Source of the DNA: Pollenia angustigena
Lineage: Eukaryota > Arthropoda > Insecta > Diptera > Polleniidae
Length of the DNA: 64,000 nucleotides
Assembly (NCBI GenBank): GCA_930367215.1
Contig: OV884059.1
Location: 146,814,511-146,878,510 of the forward strand
Direction: 5' to 3'
In this document: piece after piece, positions 11,427 through 22,985 of the stretch
How the letters are laid out: every line of letters starts with the position of its first letter
Position numbering within the stretch: the stretch's first letter is position 1
The notes under the pieces: model-generated
Databases searched by the model: none
Seen by the model: the letters and a program-made list of their open reading frames with translations, nothing else
What the model was told of the DNA's origin: nothing
Translations under genes and position numbers: made by a program

Positions 11427-12250
11427 TGCGTTCGTAATGCACTGAAATAATTGTCGGATCTTGATCAGGACTTTAAAACGAAAAAAAATCCTTTAAATTT
11501 ATTAGACGAAACAAATTTCACATTTTTTAAATGATACACCAATTGTTGTAACGCATTAAAATAAAGGTCGGATCGTTATGAGGACCTCTAAAGGGACCAA
11601 ATTCTTTATATGTATTATATATATGTCCTTTATTTATATAAATATTAATTATATAAAAAGTTGAAGAAGAACATAGGGCGTTAACAAATTCTCTCCATTC
11701 TCTTCTATTATTGGCAAGGACTTTGATTTGTCTCCATGTTTTATTAGCTGTTGCGAGTTCTTGTCTTGTGCAGCGTGTCCAAGTATTACGTGGTCGTCCC
11801 TGATTGCGGTGTCCTTGAGGGTTCCATTCGAGGGCAGTTCTAGCTATTTCCGTTACCGGACGTCTCAGAGTATGACCGATCCATGTCCATTTACGTCTTC
11901 TTATTTCTTGTTCAATGGGCATGCTATTAGTATGTTGCCACAGTGTCTCATTGGATATTTGATTTGGCCAGAAGATCCGTAGAATTTTTCTTAGACAACG
12001 ATTTACAAAAGTCTGGATTTTGTTTAGGGTAAGAGTGGTATAGCTCCATGTAGTACAGCCATACAGAAGGACCGATTTTACACTGCAGTTAAATATTCTC
12101 AACTTAGTTTTTTGTGAGATTTTGTTTGAGTGCCAGACCTTATGTAACTTGTGAAAAGCAACAAGGGCTTTATTAATTCGATCAGAGATATCTTCATCCA
12201 AACCACCAGTATATGTTTTGGACGAAGCAAAACCACTGATACAATAAAGC
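11427..12250 (-). CDS. 3' end of a LINE: C-terminal part of reverse transcriptase ORF2 plus 3' UTR
   Basis: The minus-strand frame (11527-12252) encodes the region after the reverse-transcriptase core of a non-LTR retrotransposon. Visible hallmarks are KTKLRIFNCSVKSVLLYGC, a helical stretch with NRCLRKILRIFWPNQISNE, then RRRKWTWIGHTLRR, WNPQGHRNQGRPRNTW and a terminal ALCS. Those blocks are typical of RTE/CR1-like arthropod and flatworm LINEs; the clade is not settled. The copy is 5' truncated near 12215-12250, where similarity stops before the catalytic domain. Downstream on the minus strand, two diverged copies of a ~50-bp motif (around 11536-11594 and 11426-11475, each with GTCGGATC) suggest a repeated 3' UTR. 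The similar C-terminus in recent copies explains the absence of frameshifts, and the copy cannot be autonomous. Confidence 0.75.
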
Positions 12251-12544
12251 ACATCTTGAATTTGTTACTGTTTTTGTTAAAATTGGTCTATCTATTGGTC
12301 AAGCTACTTTGTCCATCCGTTTGGCTGTTTGCAATATTTGACAAAGAAAGATGAAACTCCCTTGCTGCTTGATAGACAAGGCCAATATTTGGACGTGCTA
12401 TAAAGTAATATATAATTTTGGATTTCACTTGATTTTTTTTTTAATTATCGAGCTATGTTTGTCCGTCGTTGACATAAAATAAAAGTAAATGTAAATAAGC
12501 GTTAAACTTAATTATTTTAATAAAAATCTATCTAGTATCTAGAA

Positions 12545-13738
12545 TCTAGATATATAAAAATAAAAAATGTTTGTATGTTTGTTTGTTGGCTTATAGACTC
12601 CTAAACTACTGAACCGATTTTCCTGAAATTTTTAAAGTAACATCACGTGAGCCCTAAAAATAAAATAGGCTACTTATTATTTCGATAGGGGAGGGGAATT
12701 GGTACCCCCATTGTATGCCAATATTAAATATCACATATCTTAAGAGCCGCTACACGTATTTTGTTGAACTTTTGGGGAGTAGGATCTTCTGAGCCCCAAA
12801 ACTGAAATAAAATAGCAGCAGGGGAAGTGGTTCCCCCCGTAGGACGCCAATGTTTAATATCGCATATCGTAAGAACTGTTATGGTGAGAATGTTCAAACT
12901 TTGTAAAAGTCACTGTTATGGTATACTACACTACACTGAAAAAATTTTCTTCACAGATCCAATGAAATTTACATTAAAATTCAACCTATGTAACCTTTCA
13001 TTGGATTAATGAGGGATTAATAAAATCAATGACAAAATTTTCGTTGGTTTTATGAATCCTCATTGAAAAAATGGATAAAATAAACGTTTGTCATTAAACT
13101 AATGCAAAATTTTCATTGATTTTATGAAACATTTCATTAATCCAATGAAAGGTTACATAGGTTGAATTTTAATGTAAATTTCATTGGATCTGTGAAGAAA
13201 TTTTTTTCAGTGTATTGAAAATAAAAATAAAGCGGGTAGGCGCAGGGGAGAAATACCTCCCATAGGATGCATATATTAAATATCGCTCAACTGAAGAACT
13301 ATTAAAGGGAGAGTCTTCAAACGTTGTTAAAGCTACTATTATGGTAAACTATAAATTTCAATATAAAAATGGGCGGGGTTGACAAAGGAGGAGCAGTAGC
13401 CCTCATAGATAGAAATATAAATAAGAGCCGCTGCACGCATTTTGTTGAACTTTTGGCAGTAGGATCTTCTGAGCCCTAAAATTGAAATAAAATAGCAACG
13501 GGGGAAGTGGTACCCACCATAGGACGCCAATGTTTAATATCGCGTATCTTAAGAACTGTTATAGTGAGAATGTTCAAACTTTGTAGAAGTCACTCTTATG
13601 GGATACTACACTATTGAAAACAAAAATAAAGCGGGTAGGCGCAGGGGGTAAATACCTCCTATAGGATGCATATATTAAATATATCAAAACTGAAGAAGTG
13701 GTTAAAGCAGTGTAGCGAAGCGCACCTGGTTAAGCTAG
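12545..13738 (+). mobile_element. Non-autonomous Helitron A
   Basis: It starts TCTAGATATATAAAAATAAA after an A and ends with a GCGAAGCGC hairpin, a short spacer and CTAG, the Helitron terminal layout. No Rep/helicase is encoded. It contains two diverged copies of a ~400-bp internal unit (anchors AAATAGCAGCAGG near 12810 and AAATAGCAACGGG near 13490). A 279-bp MITE sits in the first unit. Its 3' end abuts Helitron B exactly. Confidence 0.75.
12934..13212. mobile_element. 279-bp palindromic MITE, TA target duplication (copy 1)
   Basis: The ends CACTGAAAAAATTTTC and, reversed, CACTGAAAAAAATTTC extend into ~80-bp arms carrying CATTGGATTAATGA. TA flanks it at 12932-12933 and 13213-13214. The second internal Helitron unit (about 13600-13617) preserves the empty site CACTATTGAAAAC, confirming a TA duplication. 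It is the same length as the copy at 19783-20061. Confidence 0.85.
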
Positions 13739-15383
13739 TCTATATATATATATATACATAAATGGTGTAAAAAATTTATGGTTATTCATAAAATGAGAAC
13801 GGCTAGTCCGATTTCTGTAAAATTTTTTGTCAGTTGTTCGTATTTTCGAGGAGAAGGTTTTTACGGAAGAAAATTTCGGAAAATCCCGCCGAAAAAGTCG
13901 CAAAATTAAGAAAATCGAAAATCGAGTTTTTGAATGAAATTTTGTGTGAAATTATTTCTTTATGGCTTTCCAAATCAAACAATAGAAAGTTCTTAGTGTA
14001 AATCATGGAAAATTGCGGAAAATGGGGAAAATCTCTCCGCAAAAGTCCGAAAATTGGAAAAATCGAAATGGATCTTTTTGTACGAAATTTTGTGTGATAT
14101 TATTGCTTAAGATGACACTACATTTTTAATGCATTGTTCAAGTTTTGGTGAACAGTGCAATTATAAAGTAAGAGAAAAATTTACCAAGGGTGACCGGTTG
14201 AGCTGTATTAAGATAAATGGCAAACTGTCAAAAATTTTACTAAAGTTATCGATAAAAAAGGAAGTTATGTCAAAAAAATGTAAAATTGTTCATCCTAAAA
14301 TTTACATATCAAGCTTGAAATAATAAAAGTGTTGCTGAATCAGCGGTTTATGGGCAAATTCAGCGATTTACCGCTTTTTGTTTTTAGGTTTCTCAAAAAC
14401 AAAAAGTTGGCAACATTTAATAAAATGAACAGAACAAGGATGGCTAAGTTGTTTTAATTGTACGTTTTTGTTGATACTTTTTAAACTAAGATTTATAAAA
14501 TCTTTTTGTGGTGTTTTTTAAGAACATAAATAATATTAATTTCAACTAAAAAAAATATTTTAGTACAATTAGAGTAAAAAGTACAATTTTTAAAGGTTGT
14601 TGGTACAATTTTAAAAATTCTCAACGCCATCCCTGAAACAAAATCATAACAAGAGAAAAAAAAACTAAAAAACTTTGCTTACATTTTTTATAGTTTTCTC
14701 TTTCTAGCATTTACTGTTTCTTTCTATCAATTCCATATCAATTAATGAATAAAAAATGTAGTGTCATAAGGGCTTTAATGGCTTTCCAAATAAAAAAATA
14801 GAAAGTTCTCAGCCAAAATCCGATAGATGGCGTTAAACGTTGACTTAGACTCTGCGCAATCTGACAGGTGTCATTTTGGCATTATAATTTCCTACTGTAA
14901 ATGTGCTATTTTTCTTGCTGCAGTTTTTTTATTTTGATGATAATTGTGGAAATCATTGTGATAAAAAACGTTTTGAGCTCGATTATACGGATTTTTTCGG
15001 TTCGTTACGTTATTCGTACCGTAGTGACAACACGATTCATTATTTACGTAAGTTTCTTCATTCTTCGTCAGTATCTTTTGTTTGTCTTCGTTATTTGAAT
15101 TGTAAAAAAACTGATTAGTAAAGTCGGACTTCGCTTAATTGATATGTCTTATTTTTGTGTCTTTCCTTTGTTCTCTTCACTCAACTTCTTTGATATCCCT
15201 TCATTTTTGTAAACGTCAAAGTTTATTCAGAAAAAGTTTAACATTTTGCATACGTGGTTTCGCTACGTGGTTTCGTTACTCTGTTTCCCTTACTTTTCTC
15301 GCAATCAGTCAATACGAATAACGAAAAGTCTTAAAAACAAACCGCGTAAATTGGGGCGAGGCGAAGTTCGCCGGGTCCGCTAG
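13739..15383 (+). mobile_element. Non-autonomous Helitron B
   Basis: It begins TCTATATATATATATACATA directly after the CTAG of Helitron A. It ends GGCGAAGTTCGCC (hairpin), GGGTCCG, then CTAG before a T. Short open frames inside (for example 14903-15118) show no Rep or helicase motif. A truncated relative with the same 3' hairpin is at 34333-34602. Confidence 0.8.
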
Positions 15384-15467
15384 TTCAATATAATCAATAG
15401 TGGCGAAATTAAAAAAATAGCGAAAAACGCAAATTAATTTGGGCTGAAATTATATAAAAGTGCACCC

Positions 15468-15938
15468 AGAGAAAAACATGTTTTAATATGATCACAAGAA
15501 AACTATATTTAAAAAAAAATTTAAACATATTTTGTTTAATTCAACCATGTTATTGTCATTGACAACCATATTATGGGTTATTAAGTCCTCCATAAAGAAG
15601 CCACAACCATATTATGGTTGCCTCCGAACATGTTAAGGTTAATATTAACTAAAATATGTTTTTTACTTATAATAGCTTGGTGGCTTTCCAACCATAGCAT
15701 GTTGCTCTTTGAAAAGGAAAATACTATTGTTAATTTTAAAACAAAGAATTACCATATTAAACCATAACATTTTTAGGGGCAACCACAATATGGTCGTGGC
15801 TTCTTGATGGAGGACTAATTTAACCATAGTATAGTTATCGGTGACAAATATATGGTTAAATTAAACATAATATATTTAAAATTTTCTTACAAATATTTTT
15901 TTGTTGGAGCTGACTATATTTAAACATATTTTGTCTCT
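15468..15938. mobile_element. Palindromic MITE with CATATTATGGTTG motifs
   Basis: The ends AGAGAAAAACATGTTTTAAT and, reversed, AGAGACAAAATATGTTTAAA are inverted. Inner arms mirror each other through CCTCCAT-AAGAAGCCAC-AACCATATTATG and its complement near 15780-15825. It is non-coding and the target duplication is unclear. The motif AACCATATTATG recurs in the AT-rich insert around 36380-37300. Confidence 0.6.
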
Positions 15939-16357
15939 ACGTGTGGCGATGAATATTTTTGATACACTTTTGAACGTTCCCTGCAATAATATTAGACTAC
16001 CTCATCTATTTTGAGCAAATGGACTACTCCCTGGACTGGTCCAATATAATGCAAGCATGAATCATGTCATTGTTAAAAAGAGTTTGTAGTTAAACGACAT
16101 GTCTTCGTTTTTTAACGACATGTTTTCGTTTTTAAACGATTTAAAAGCTAATCCTCTGGAGTATACCATGGAGTAGTTTTAATACTACTCCTTTGCAATG
16201 CAGAATTGGGTTATATGGTCTTGCCCTAGGACATCGTAATGTTAAATAGACCATGTTTTTCCATACATTGGGGATATCTTTGGACTAGTCCTAGTCCCTT
16301 ATGGGCTTCATTTTATAAGCGTGTATGGACTAGTCGCATTATTTGCAGGTCTGTTAA
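15939..16357. other. No gene seen
   Basis: Non-coding spacer. Several GGACTAGTCC-like short palindromes occur, but no element ends could be defined. Confidence 0.35.
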
Positions 16358-16796
16358 GGTAGAAGTACATAACACGCGTTAGTAGACTTCTGTCAAAAAG
16401 TTAAACTAGTGTATTTTCATATAACAAGCTGGCTCGTTTGCGCCAGAAAGTTGGTTTACTTTGAACTTATTAACGCGTTGTGTTTTTTTGACAAGTTATC
16501 AGTTCACAATAGAAATAATAATTTAACAAATTTGTAAATCATGAAAGAAAAACGTATTGAAGAGCTCAAAAAGCATACAATATTTACATATATAAAAAGA
16601 ATAAATTCAATAAAATAAAAAACTCTTGATATACTTTCGAATAGGTTTTCAATGTACAAATAAGTTAACAAATAAAAAACAGCTGACAGGAATGGCTTTT
16701 GTAACGCGCGCTGTGTAACTTAAAATTTTTCATGCGCTAAAGTTTTTAAATGCACGACAAACGTCGACGAATTAACGCGTGTTATGTACTTTTACC
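16358..16796. mobile_element. 439-bp MITE with TTAA-type target
   Basis: The ends GGTAGAAGTACATAACACGC and, reversed, GGTAAAAGTACATAACACGC match at 19 of 20 bases and continue with GTTA. The flanks are TTAA (16354-16357) and TTTA (16797-16800). A TTAA target suggests piggyBac mobilisation; no coding sequence is present. Confidence 0.7.
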
Positions 16797-17233
16797 TTTA
16801 TGACGAAGAAAGCAAACTTTTAGATAATTCTAAATTTAGATGGTGGTATAAAATAACTCTCGCAGTTTTTGGGATTAAATATAGCTTTATTTAAGAAATA
16901 TTTTTAGTTCTAAAATCGCTTGAAGTATTGTCCGCCGTTAGCTACGACTCTTTCCCATCTTTAACATAACTTATAATGAATTAAGTATGTCTTTTAAAGC
17001 AGTTGTGATTTTTTTTTAGCTATTGGTTTTTAATTGAAGTTCTTGATATTCAAATTAGGCTTAAGTTCATTAACAGCCTGTTCGTCGATTTCGAACGTTA
17101 CCGTTCGCGTAGAAAATTACATTTAAAACAAAAACAAATTTTCGAATTTGGGTTTTGTTTCAAATATAATTTTCTATGTAAATTTAATTTTCATTAAATT
17201 ATTTTAAGTGAAGGAAGGAATTTACAACTTTAA
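16797..17233. other. No gene seen
   Basis: AT-rich spacer between two TTAA MITEs. Confidence 0.35.
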
Positions 17234-17452
17234 GGCCCGTTTTCACAACTTACCGATAGCTAAAAGTAGACTTTAAATGGCCTGATAAAAAGTGTTCCAT
17301 TACTAAAACTTTACTTTAACCTAAAGTAAGCGATAAAGTTAATAAAGGTTCATCCTACCTGGTAGGTTAAAGCAAAGTTGCAATAGTGGAGCAGTTTTTA
17401 TACGGCCGATACAATCCTACCTTTAGCTATCGGTAAGTTGTGAAAACAGGCC
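17234..17452. mobile_element. 219-bp palindromic TTAA MITE (copy 1)
   Basis: The ends GGCCCGTTTTCACAACTTAC and, reversed, GGCCTGTTTTCACAACTTAC are flanked by TTAA on both sides (17230-17233 and 17453-17456). Nearly the whole element is an imperfect hairpin. A second copy lies at 55171-55376. Confidence 0.85.
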
Positions 17453-17460
17453 TTAATGAA

Positions 17461-17645
17461 TTAAATTTTTTTTTTTTTTGACAATTTTATTCTTGACTGA
17501 ATACGGGATCGAACTCGGGTCGAATTTCCATGTTTCGAGAATAACCACATTCCGATCCTCAGAATTTTTTGCAGTTCTATCGATTGCGCCACTGCGGCGC
17601 CGGATATAGTTTCACAAGCCGATATGCTGCAAGAACAGGCCAAAA
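17461..17645 (-). mobile_element. tRNA-derived SINE candidate
   Basis: On the minus strand the head holds an A-box-like GTGGCGCAATCGATAGA, then GAGTTCGATCCC, which fits the Pol III B box, and the element ends in an A-run (T-run 17466-17479 on the plus strand). The A-to-B distance, about 70 bp, is longer than in a tRNA. No acceptor stem could be closed, so it is not a tRNA gene. It lies just downstream of the LINE at 17723-19262 in the same orientation. Confidence 0.5.
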
Positions 17646-17722
17646 GGGGAACTTAAGCTCCTTCCCCATAAAAAAAATTCCGATGTGATCTATCAAAACG
17701 CTGACACGTGATTTTTTTGGCC

Positions 17723-19262
17723 TTTTTTTTTTTTTTTTTTTTTTATTCAGTTTATTTTCAAAAAAAAAGAAGAAATATTTTACAAAAGATAGAAAGTGCC
17801 TCAGCGCCACTTGGACATTATTGAGGCGAGTTGGCAAAAAATATTACATAAGTTGTATATAATAATAGCAATAATAAAAAAAAAAAAAGAAATAGAAAAA
17901 GAAAAAAAGAATATTTTACATATTAAATAAACTTTCACAATTAATTTTTACAATAGAAGCATTTCTAAATTTTGGAGAAGAAACTCTTTTAAACTTTTTT
18001 TAAAAATTGAAATCCTTTCAATGTTTTTAAAATTCTGTGGAAGATTATTGAACTCAATACTACCCATATGTTCAACTCTTTGTTTCGTTGTTTCCAAACG
18101 ACATTTTGCAACTCTGAGATTCATGTTATTTCTTGTGTTAAATACGGTTTGATTCCTAACAAAAGAAATTGTATGATGACCTATATTATGTATCGATTTG
18201 AAGACATACAAAAGCAACTGCAATTTATACAATCCGTAAATAGGTAGAATTGTTTTCGATATATCCCTATACAATGTTATTGTAGAATATATTAAGGGCT
18301 TATTAAAAACGACTTTCAATGATTTATTTTGAATTCTTTGTAATGATTTTAACTCATTGCTTTTTTTATAAGCATATATAATAGGTAAATAATTTAAATG
18401 GCTATGAATTAATGACTGGTATATAATCAGCTTAGTTTTTTCATTAAACTTGTTCTTAAATTTATAAAGCATACCAACAACGGAAGTAATCTTCGTTTTC
18501 AAGGTCTCAATATGTTTATCCCAGGAAAGATTGTTTTGTAAATAAATTCCAAGATATTTTGTTGAGCAAACTTCAAAAACTTCCTTCCCATCTATATATA
18601 TACTAAAATTTTGGTTATCTGTTGCATATGGTCGAAATCTTAACAATTTGGTTTTACCTGGATTTAAAATAAGTTTATTTAGCCTAACATACTCTGTTAT
18701 TATAGCAGCATCATACTCCATATTCGTCTTTAAAACTAGTTCGTGCTTATATGGGTACAACATACATATATCATCAGCATACATGTACAGTTTTCCAAAC
18801 AATTCTAAATTTTTTATATCGTTTAGATATATATTAAATAACAGAGGGCCCAATACACTCCCTTGTGGTACCCCATACTCTACTACACCAGTATAACTTT
18901 TACAGTTTTCAATATCTACATATTGTTTCCGATTTGATAAATAGTTCTTCAACAAAGCCAGTGCTTTTTCATTAACCCCATAATACTTCATTTTTTCAAT
19001 TAATATTTTATGATCTACTAAATCAAATGCTTTAGAAAAATCGTAAAAGATTCCAGCCACACCACTGAACCCATTATCCAAACCTTGACAAATATTGTTA
19101 ATTACATTAACAACAGCTTCTTCTGTTCCACAACCTTTCTTAAATCCGTATTGACAATTATATAATAAACTATTAGTATTCAAATATAACGACAACTGTT
19201 TATAAAGAATTTTTTCAAAAATTTTATTGATTATCGGCAGCAAAGCAATAGGACGAATCCCG
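17723..19262 (-). mobile_element. 5'-truncated LINE retrotransposon with A-rich tail
   Basis: The element runs on the minus strand from a sharp 5' break near 19262 to a plus-strand T-run at about 17723-17744 that reads as the poly(A) tail. It contains an intact reverse-transcriptase frame (17948-19262), and the 3' UTR is A-rich. The break just before the GIRPIALLPI motif shows that the endonuclease and ORF1 are missing, as in typical aborted LINE insertions. Confidence 0.75.
17948..19262 (-). CDS. Non-LTR retrotransposon reverse transcriptase (partial, intact frame)
   Basis: It encodes the reverse-transcriptase domain that copies LINE RNA into DNA at the target site. The frame opens at the truncation with GIRPIALLPIINKIFEKIL. 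Counting from LLPII it then shows QYGFKKGCGTEEAV near residue 31-44, the first catalytic aspartate in YDFSKAFDLVD (about 67-77), YGVPQGSVLGPLLFNIY (about 123-139) and the YADD active-site box at about 155-158. KYLGIYL follows, and a C-terminal thumb region runs to the stop at 17948. The motif set fits the Jockey/CR1 group of insect LINEs. All key residues are present and no stop interrupts about 435 codons, so the insertion looks relatively young. The N-terminal endonuclease is absent. The nominal start is a TTG inside the domain and is not a true initiation codon. Confidence 0.85.
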
Positions 19263-19730
19263 TTTTTTTTTTGTGTTGTACAGTGTATTTAAAGAATACT
19301 TTAAATTATAATTTTGCACTTTTTCAATTTCTGCAAGTGGTTTCACAGAGAGCATGCTGGCTTTTACCTATTACAAGAATATTCTTCATTCCTATTCATT
19401 TCACAACGGAAGTTAAAATTCAATTAAGATCATCTTTTTCTTTTTCACATTTTTAAAAATACATTTACAAAACAACTATTAATACCTACAACTTTTCTGC
19501 ACTAATAGTAAATTTAACACTTTACGAGGGAGATGAAAAAAAAGAATAAGAGAGAGAGCGCAAAATAGCTGATCTCAACGCCAACGGACCCATAAAAATT
19601 ATTGCTGTTTTGGGTTTTTATTTTGTGATTTTTATTAAAAATCAGCCCACATGCGCCATAAGAGCTGAGCTATCTTTTACATAAAATGTTGTAAAAACAC
19701 ATACATATTAATGGAAAAAAATAGTTAAAA
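19263..19730. other. No gene seen
   Basis: AT-rich sequence between the LINE break and a dispersed repeat. The 61-codon frame at 19271-19456 has no domain. Confidence 0.4.
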
Positions 19731-20717
19731 ACAAGTAAGAAAGTATAGTCGGTCAAGCCCGACCATATGATACCCGACACCACACTGAAAAAATTTTCTT
19801 CACAGATCCAATGCAATTTACATTAAAATTCAACCTATGTAGCCCTTCATTGGATTAATGAAATGTTTCATAAAATCTATGAAAATTTTGCATTCGTTTA
19901 ATGACAAACGTTTATTTTATCCATTTTTTCAATGAGGATTCATAAAATCAATGAAAATTTTGTCATTGATTTTATTAATCCTTCATTAATCCAATGAAGG
20001 GTTACATAGGTTGAATTTTAATGTAAATTTCATTGGATCTGTGAAGAAAATTTTTTCAGTGCACAGTATTTAAAAACACATCATGCTTATGTGTCCATGT
20101 AAATATGGCTTTATCTATGTTTATAAACTTCATGAAAACCGGTTTGAAAGTTTGTGGGAGGCAGAAGTTGCCCCCTGCCTCCCCTTGTGGTCCTATTTTT
20201 TAAAAACCGTATAGCTTATGTGTCCCTATAGATATGGATCTATCTATGTTTTATATTTCATTAAAATCGGTTTGAGAGGCAGAAGTTGCCCCTATCTTCC
20301 CTCGTGGTCCGATTTTTTTTAAAAATTTATACATTTTGTGTCCATATAGATATGGTTCTATCTATGTTTTAAATTTCATTAAAATCGGTTTGATAGTTTC
20401 TGAGAGGAAGAAATTTCCCCCTATCTTCCCTCGTGGTCCTACGATTCGGCCCATTTTCAATAGGCTTAGTCCTTGTGCCAATAAGAACCTATGACCCAAA
20501 TTTTATCAAATTATCTCCATAATTGCGACCTGTACTTTGCGCACAAGGTTACATGGACAGCCAGCCAGCCAGCCGGACGGACATCGTTAGTTCGACTCAG
20601 AAAGTGATTCTGAGTAGATCGGTATACTTTAAGGTGGGTCTAGGACCACTATTTTAAGGCGTTACACACATCAGCACAAATGCATAATACCCTCTCCACT
20701 ATTGTGGTGTGGGTATA
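19731..20717 (+). repeat. Dispersed repeat family 1, full-length-like copy
   Basis: It starts ACAAGTAAGAAAGTATAGTC and then the palindrome GGTCAAGCCCGACC. It contains three tandem sections around TATGTGTCC-TATAGATATGG (20090-20440), a GCCAGCCAGCC tract, and closes near GGTGTGGGTATAAA. Related pieces are at 22986-23135, 24911-25302 and 61756-62130. It is non-coding; its mobilisation mechanism is unknown to me. A MITE interrupts it at 19783-20061. Confidence 0.7.
19783..20061. mobile_element. 279-bp palindromic MITE (copy 2), CA/CA flanks
   Basis: Same family and same length as 12934-13212, inserted in inverted orientation. The flanks are CA on both sides. The paralogous repeat at 24911-25302 shows the uninterrupted ACACCACAG, so a 2-bp duplication is supported, but it is CA rather than TA. 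Confidence 0.8.
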
Positions 20718-21217
20718 AACACTTAAAAATCTAAAAAATAAATAAAACAAACACGCACAAACACTCACGCAAATTGTACAAAAACGAATTAATGAATGAA
20801 ATACAACTTTGTTGAATATTTTTACACTTTTTTGGATTTCATTCATATTTTTGTATATTTTTTTTTTGCAATAGTACATACTTGTTTGTATATTTAAAAG
20901 TATGAATAGATAAATAAAAAACGTAATGAATGAATGTATGTTTGAATATGTATGTATTTTATATTTTCTGACATAAAAAACATATTAAGATTAAACAGAT
21001 GCCAGATAAAAACAAAATGTTGACTGTAAAGAAAGTTTGAAAAAGTGGAAAAACTAGTGGCATTTCCGATATCTGTGATTTTTTCTAAAATTAGCAAATG
21101 AGAACTTTAAAAAATAGTTTTAAATTTAAGTTTTGGTAAAACCTTTTTTCTTAGTAAAATCTTCTCTTTTTTAAATCAATTTTTATACTTTTTTGTTAAC
21201 TTATGTGCTGTTTCTAA
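20718..21217. other. No gene seen
   Basis: AT-rich sequence; minus-strand frames at 20649-20879 and 20894-21097 lack recognised features. Confidence 0.35.
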
Positions 21218-21460
21218 AAAACAAGCAAGTGAGCTTTGATATCGTTGCAAATAGGACTTTTTGAGTGTTTGCAATTCTTATTCACTCTGCTCTTTTAGTT
21301 GCTAATATCACGAAACATTTTTGGAGAATGTTTCCTGATGCTCTGGCTTGAGAAACCAGTCAAATGCGCATATTAACTAGCTTATCCTCCAACAATAAAT
21401 TTCAGTGTTCTTATCAAGATTAAAATTGGGAATTTTGCACGACAATTTTATTAATTAACA
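21218..21460 (-). repeat. Dispersed repeat family 3 copy
   Basis: The reverse complement carries CTGAAATTTATTGTTGGAGG and GATAAGC-like blocks followed by a degenerate CATCAGGAAAC. The same blocks occur at 26501-26735, 52457-52803 and 54206-54346. Confidence 0.55.
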
Positions 21461-22985
21461 ATTTCCTATTCCCAAAAATTACTTTAATAAAAATTAAAAA
21501 TTACAACAAGTAGTTTTCGTCAGTGGCATGTACCTAAATATATTTTAAAAGAATCGATCGCTCTTGCATTGATATTTGTGCACAACTTCTGATTTTATTG
21601 ACAATTTAGTGAGAGAATAGCTAAAAGCTTTGAAGCAATAGATATACGGATCTATTATTCCTTACGAACATACAAAAAAACAAAACATAATTTGCTCTAG
21701 TAGATATGAATGTGTGTGCAAAATATTTTTTTATGGTGTTTATTTTTTGAGTTATGGGTTGCTAAAGTGTTTGCGTTTGTGAAAAATTGATTTTTTTTTT
21801 AAATTATCGCTTTGAACTAGAACAAAATGCCACAAAAAAATTAAGAAACGTGATTTTTATAGAAAATCGTTTGATCTTTTCTAAAAAAAAAATCATATGC
21901 AAAACGGGAAATGGCCAATTAATAGAAATTTTCCGAACTAGGATACCTTTTCTTTATTTTTTTTACCATTTTAGGATAATCCTAAGGTGTCCTTATTATA
22001 CTGCAGTTCTAAACCTGAAGTCATAACTTTGAATTCCAATTTCTTTAACTTGGGCCCAGGTTTTTTGTTGGTTTTTTTTAAGGTTGGACCAATTGCAATG
22101 AAAACGAGCTGCATTACTTTGGAATATATTCAGCTACATCCTACTGGACAAAAAATTGGTGCGTTGTAATATTTTTATTTCAAACAAAGTTTTAAATAAA
22201 AAATGTTGGCAAATTTTAAAGAAAACTATTTTTTACGATATCTCTGAAACTACCGTGCAGAATTCGAAATAATGTCTGCACGTCTTAAAGATAATTTTGT
22301 TGTCGAATTTTGAATTTTTACTTTAGTTAACAGAACCAGGCCTTCTCTAGTTGTGCTAATATATGTCCTGCAAGAGCCTTTATTTTTGATCGCGAAAACA
22401 AGAGCTGATAAAAAACTCTAGTTATACATAGAAAATCCGTATGTTATAAGTTGTCAGTAACGCAAATTGGGAGATTAAAAAAAAAAATGGAAATAATTTT
22501 GTATATTGTAAACGACTAGTCCGATTGAAATACAGTTTCAGGTGGCCATTTGTATTCGAGTTAAAAGTTTTGGGTTTGGGGTCTTTAGATATATTAGGAG
22601 AGAGGAGGCCATAGGTTTCCAAAGTATGGTACCACGGGTATCCGGTCCGTTTTTAAAAATTTCTTCAACAAAATGAAGAATGCTACCTTCTACCGGACAT
22701 AGGCTATAGAAGATTCCACTAAAGTTTTTAGGTTAGGGTCTAGGGGCGTTAAGCCTCCTATTCTAACCTCACTCATATCTCCAAAACTAAAAGAGACAGA
22801 GAAAAATACGCAGACAGGTGTCTGGTACTTTATTGAAATTCGTCTCTTTTAGGAAGTAAACGGGTAAAGCCTTAATTTTGGTACTTTTTTGTCAGCCCGT
22901 CTTTCTTTCAAACCAATAATAATAAAAATAAACATATCACATTCGAAACTTATCTAAAAAATTAATATACAAATTTGGTACTTTT
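21461..22985. other. No gene seen
   Basis: Non-coding AT-rich DNA. Open frames at 21787-22026, 21987-22169 and 22422-22622 are low-complexity or lack motifs. The stretch at about 22600-22870 has dipteran repeat-like text but no definable ends. Confidence 0.35.

Noticed and set aside
17577..17837. 86-codon minus frame crossing the T-run
   Set aside because: It crosses a LINE poly(A) tail into a SINE, giving KKKKKKK; it is not a real protein.
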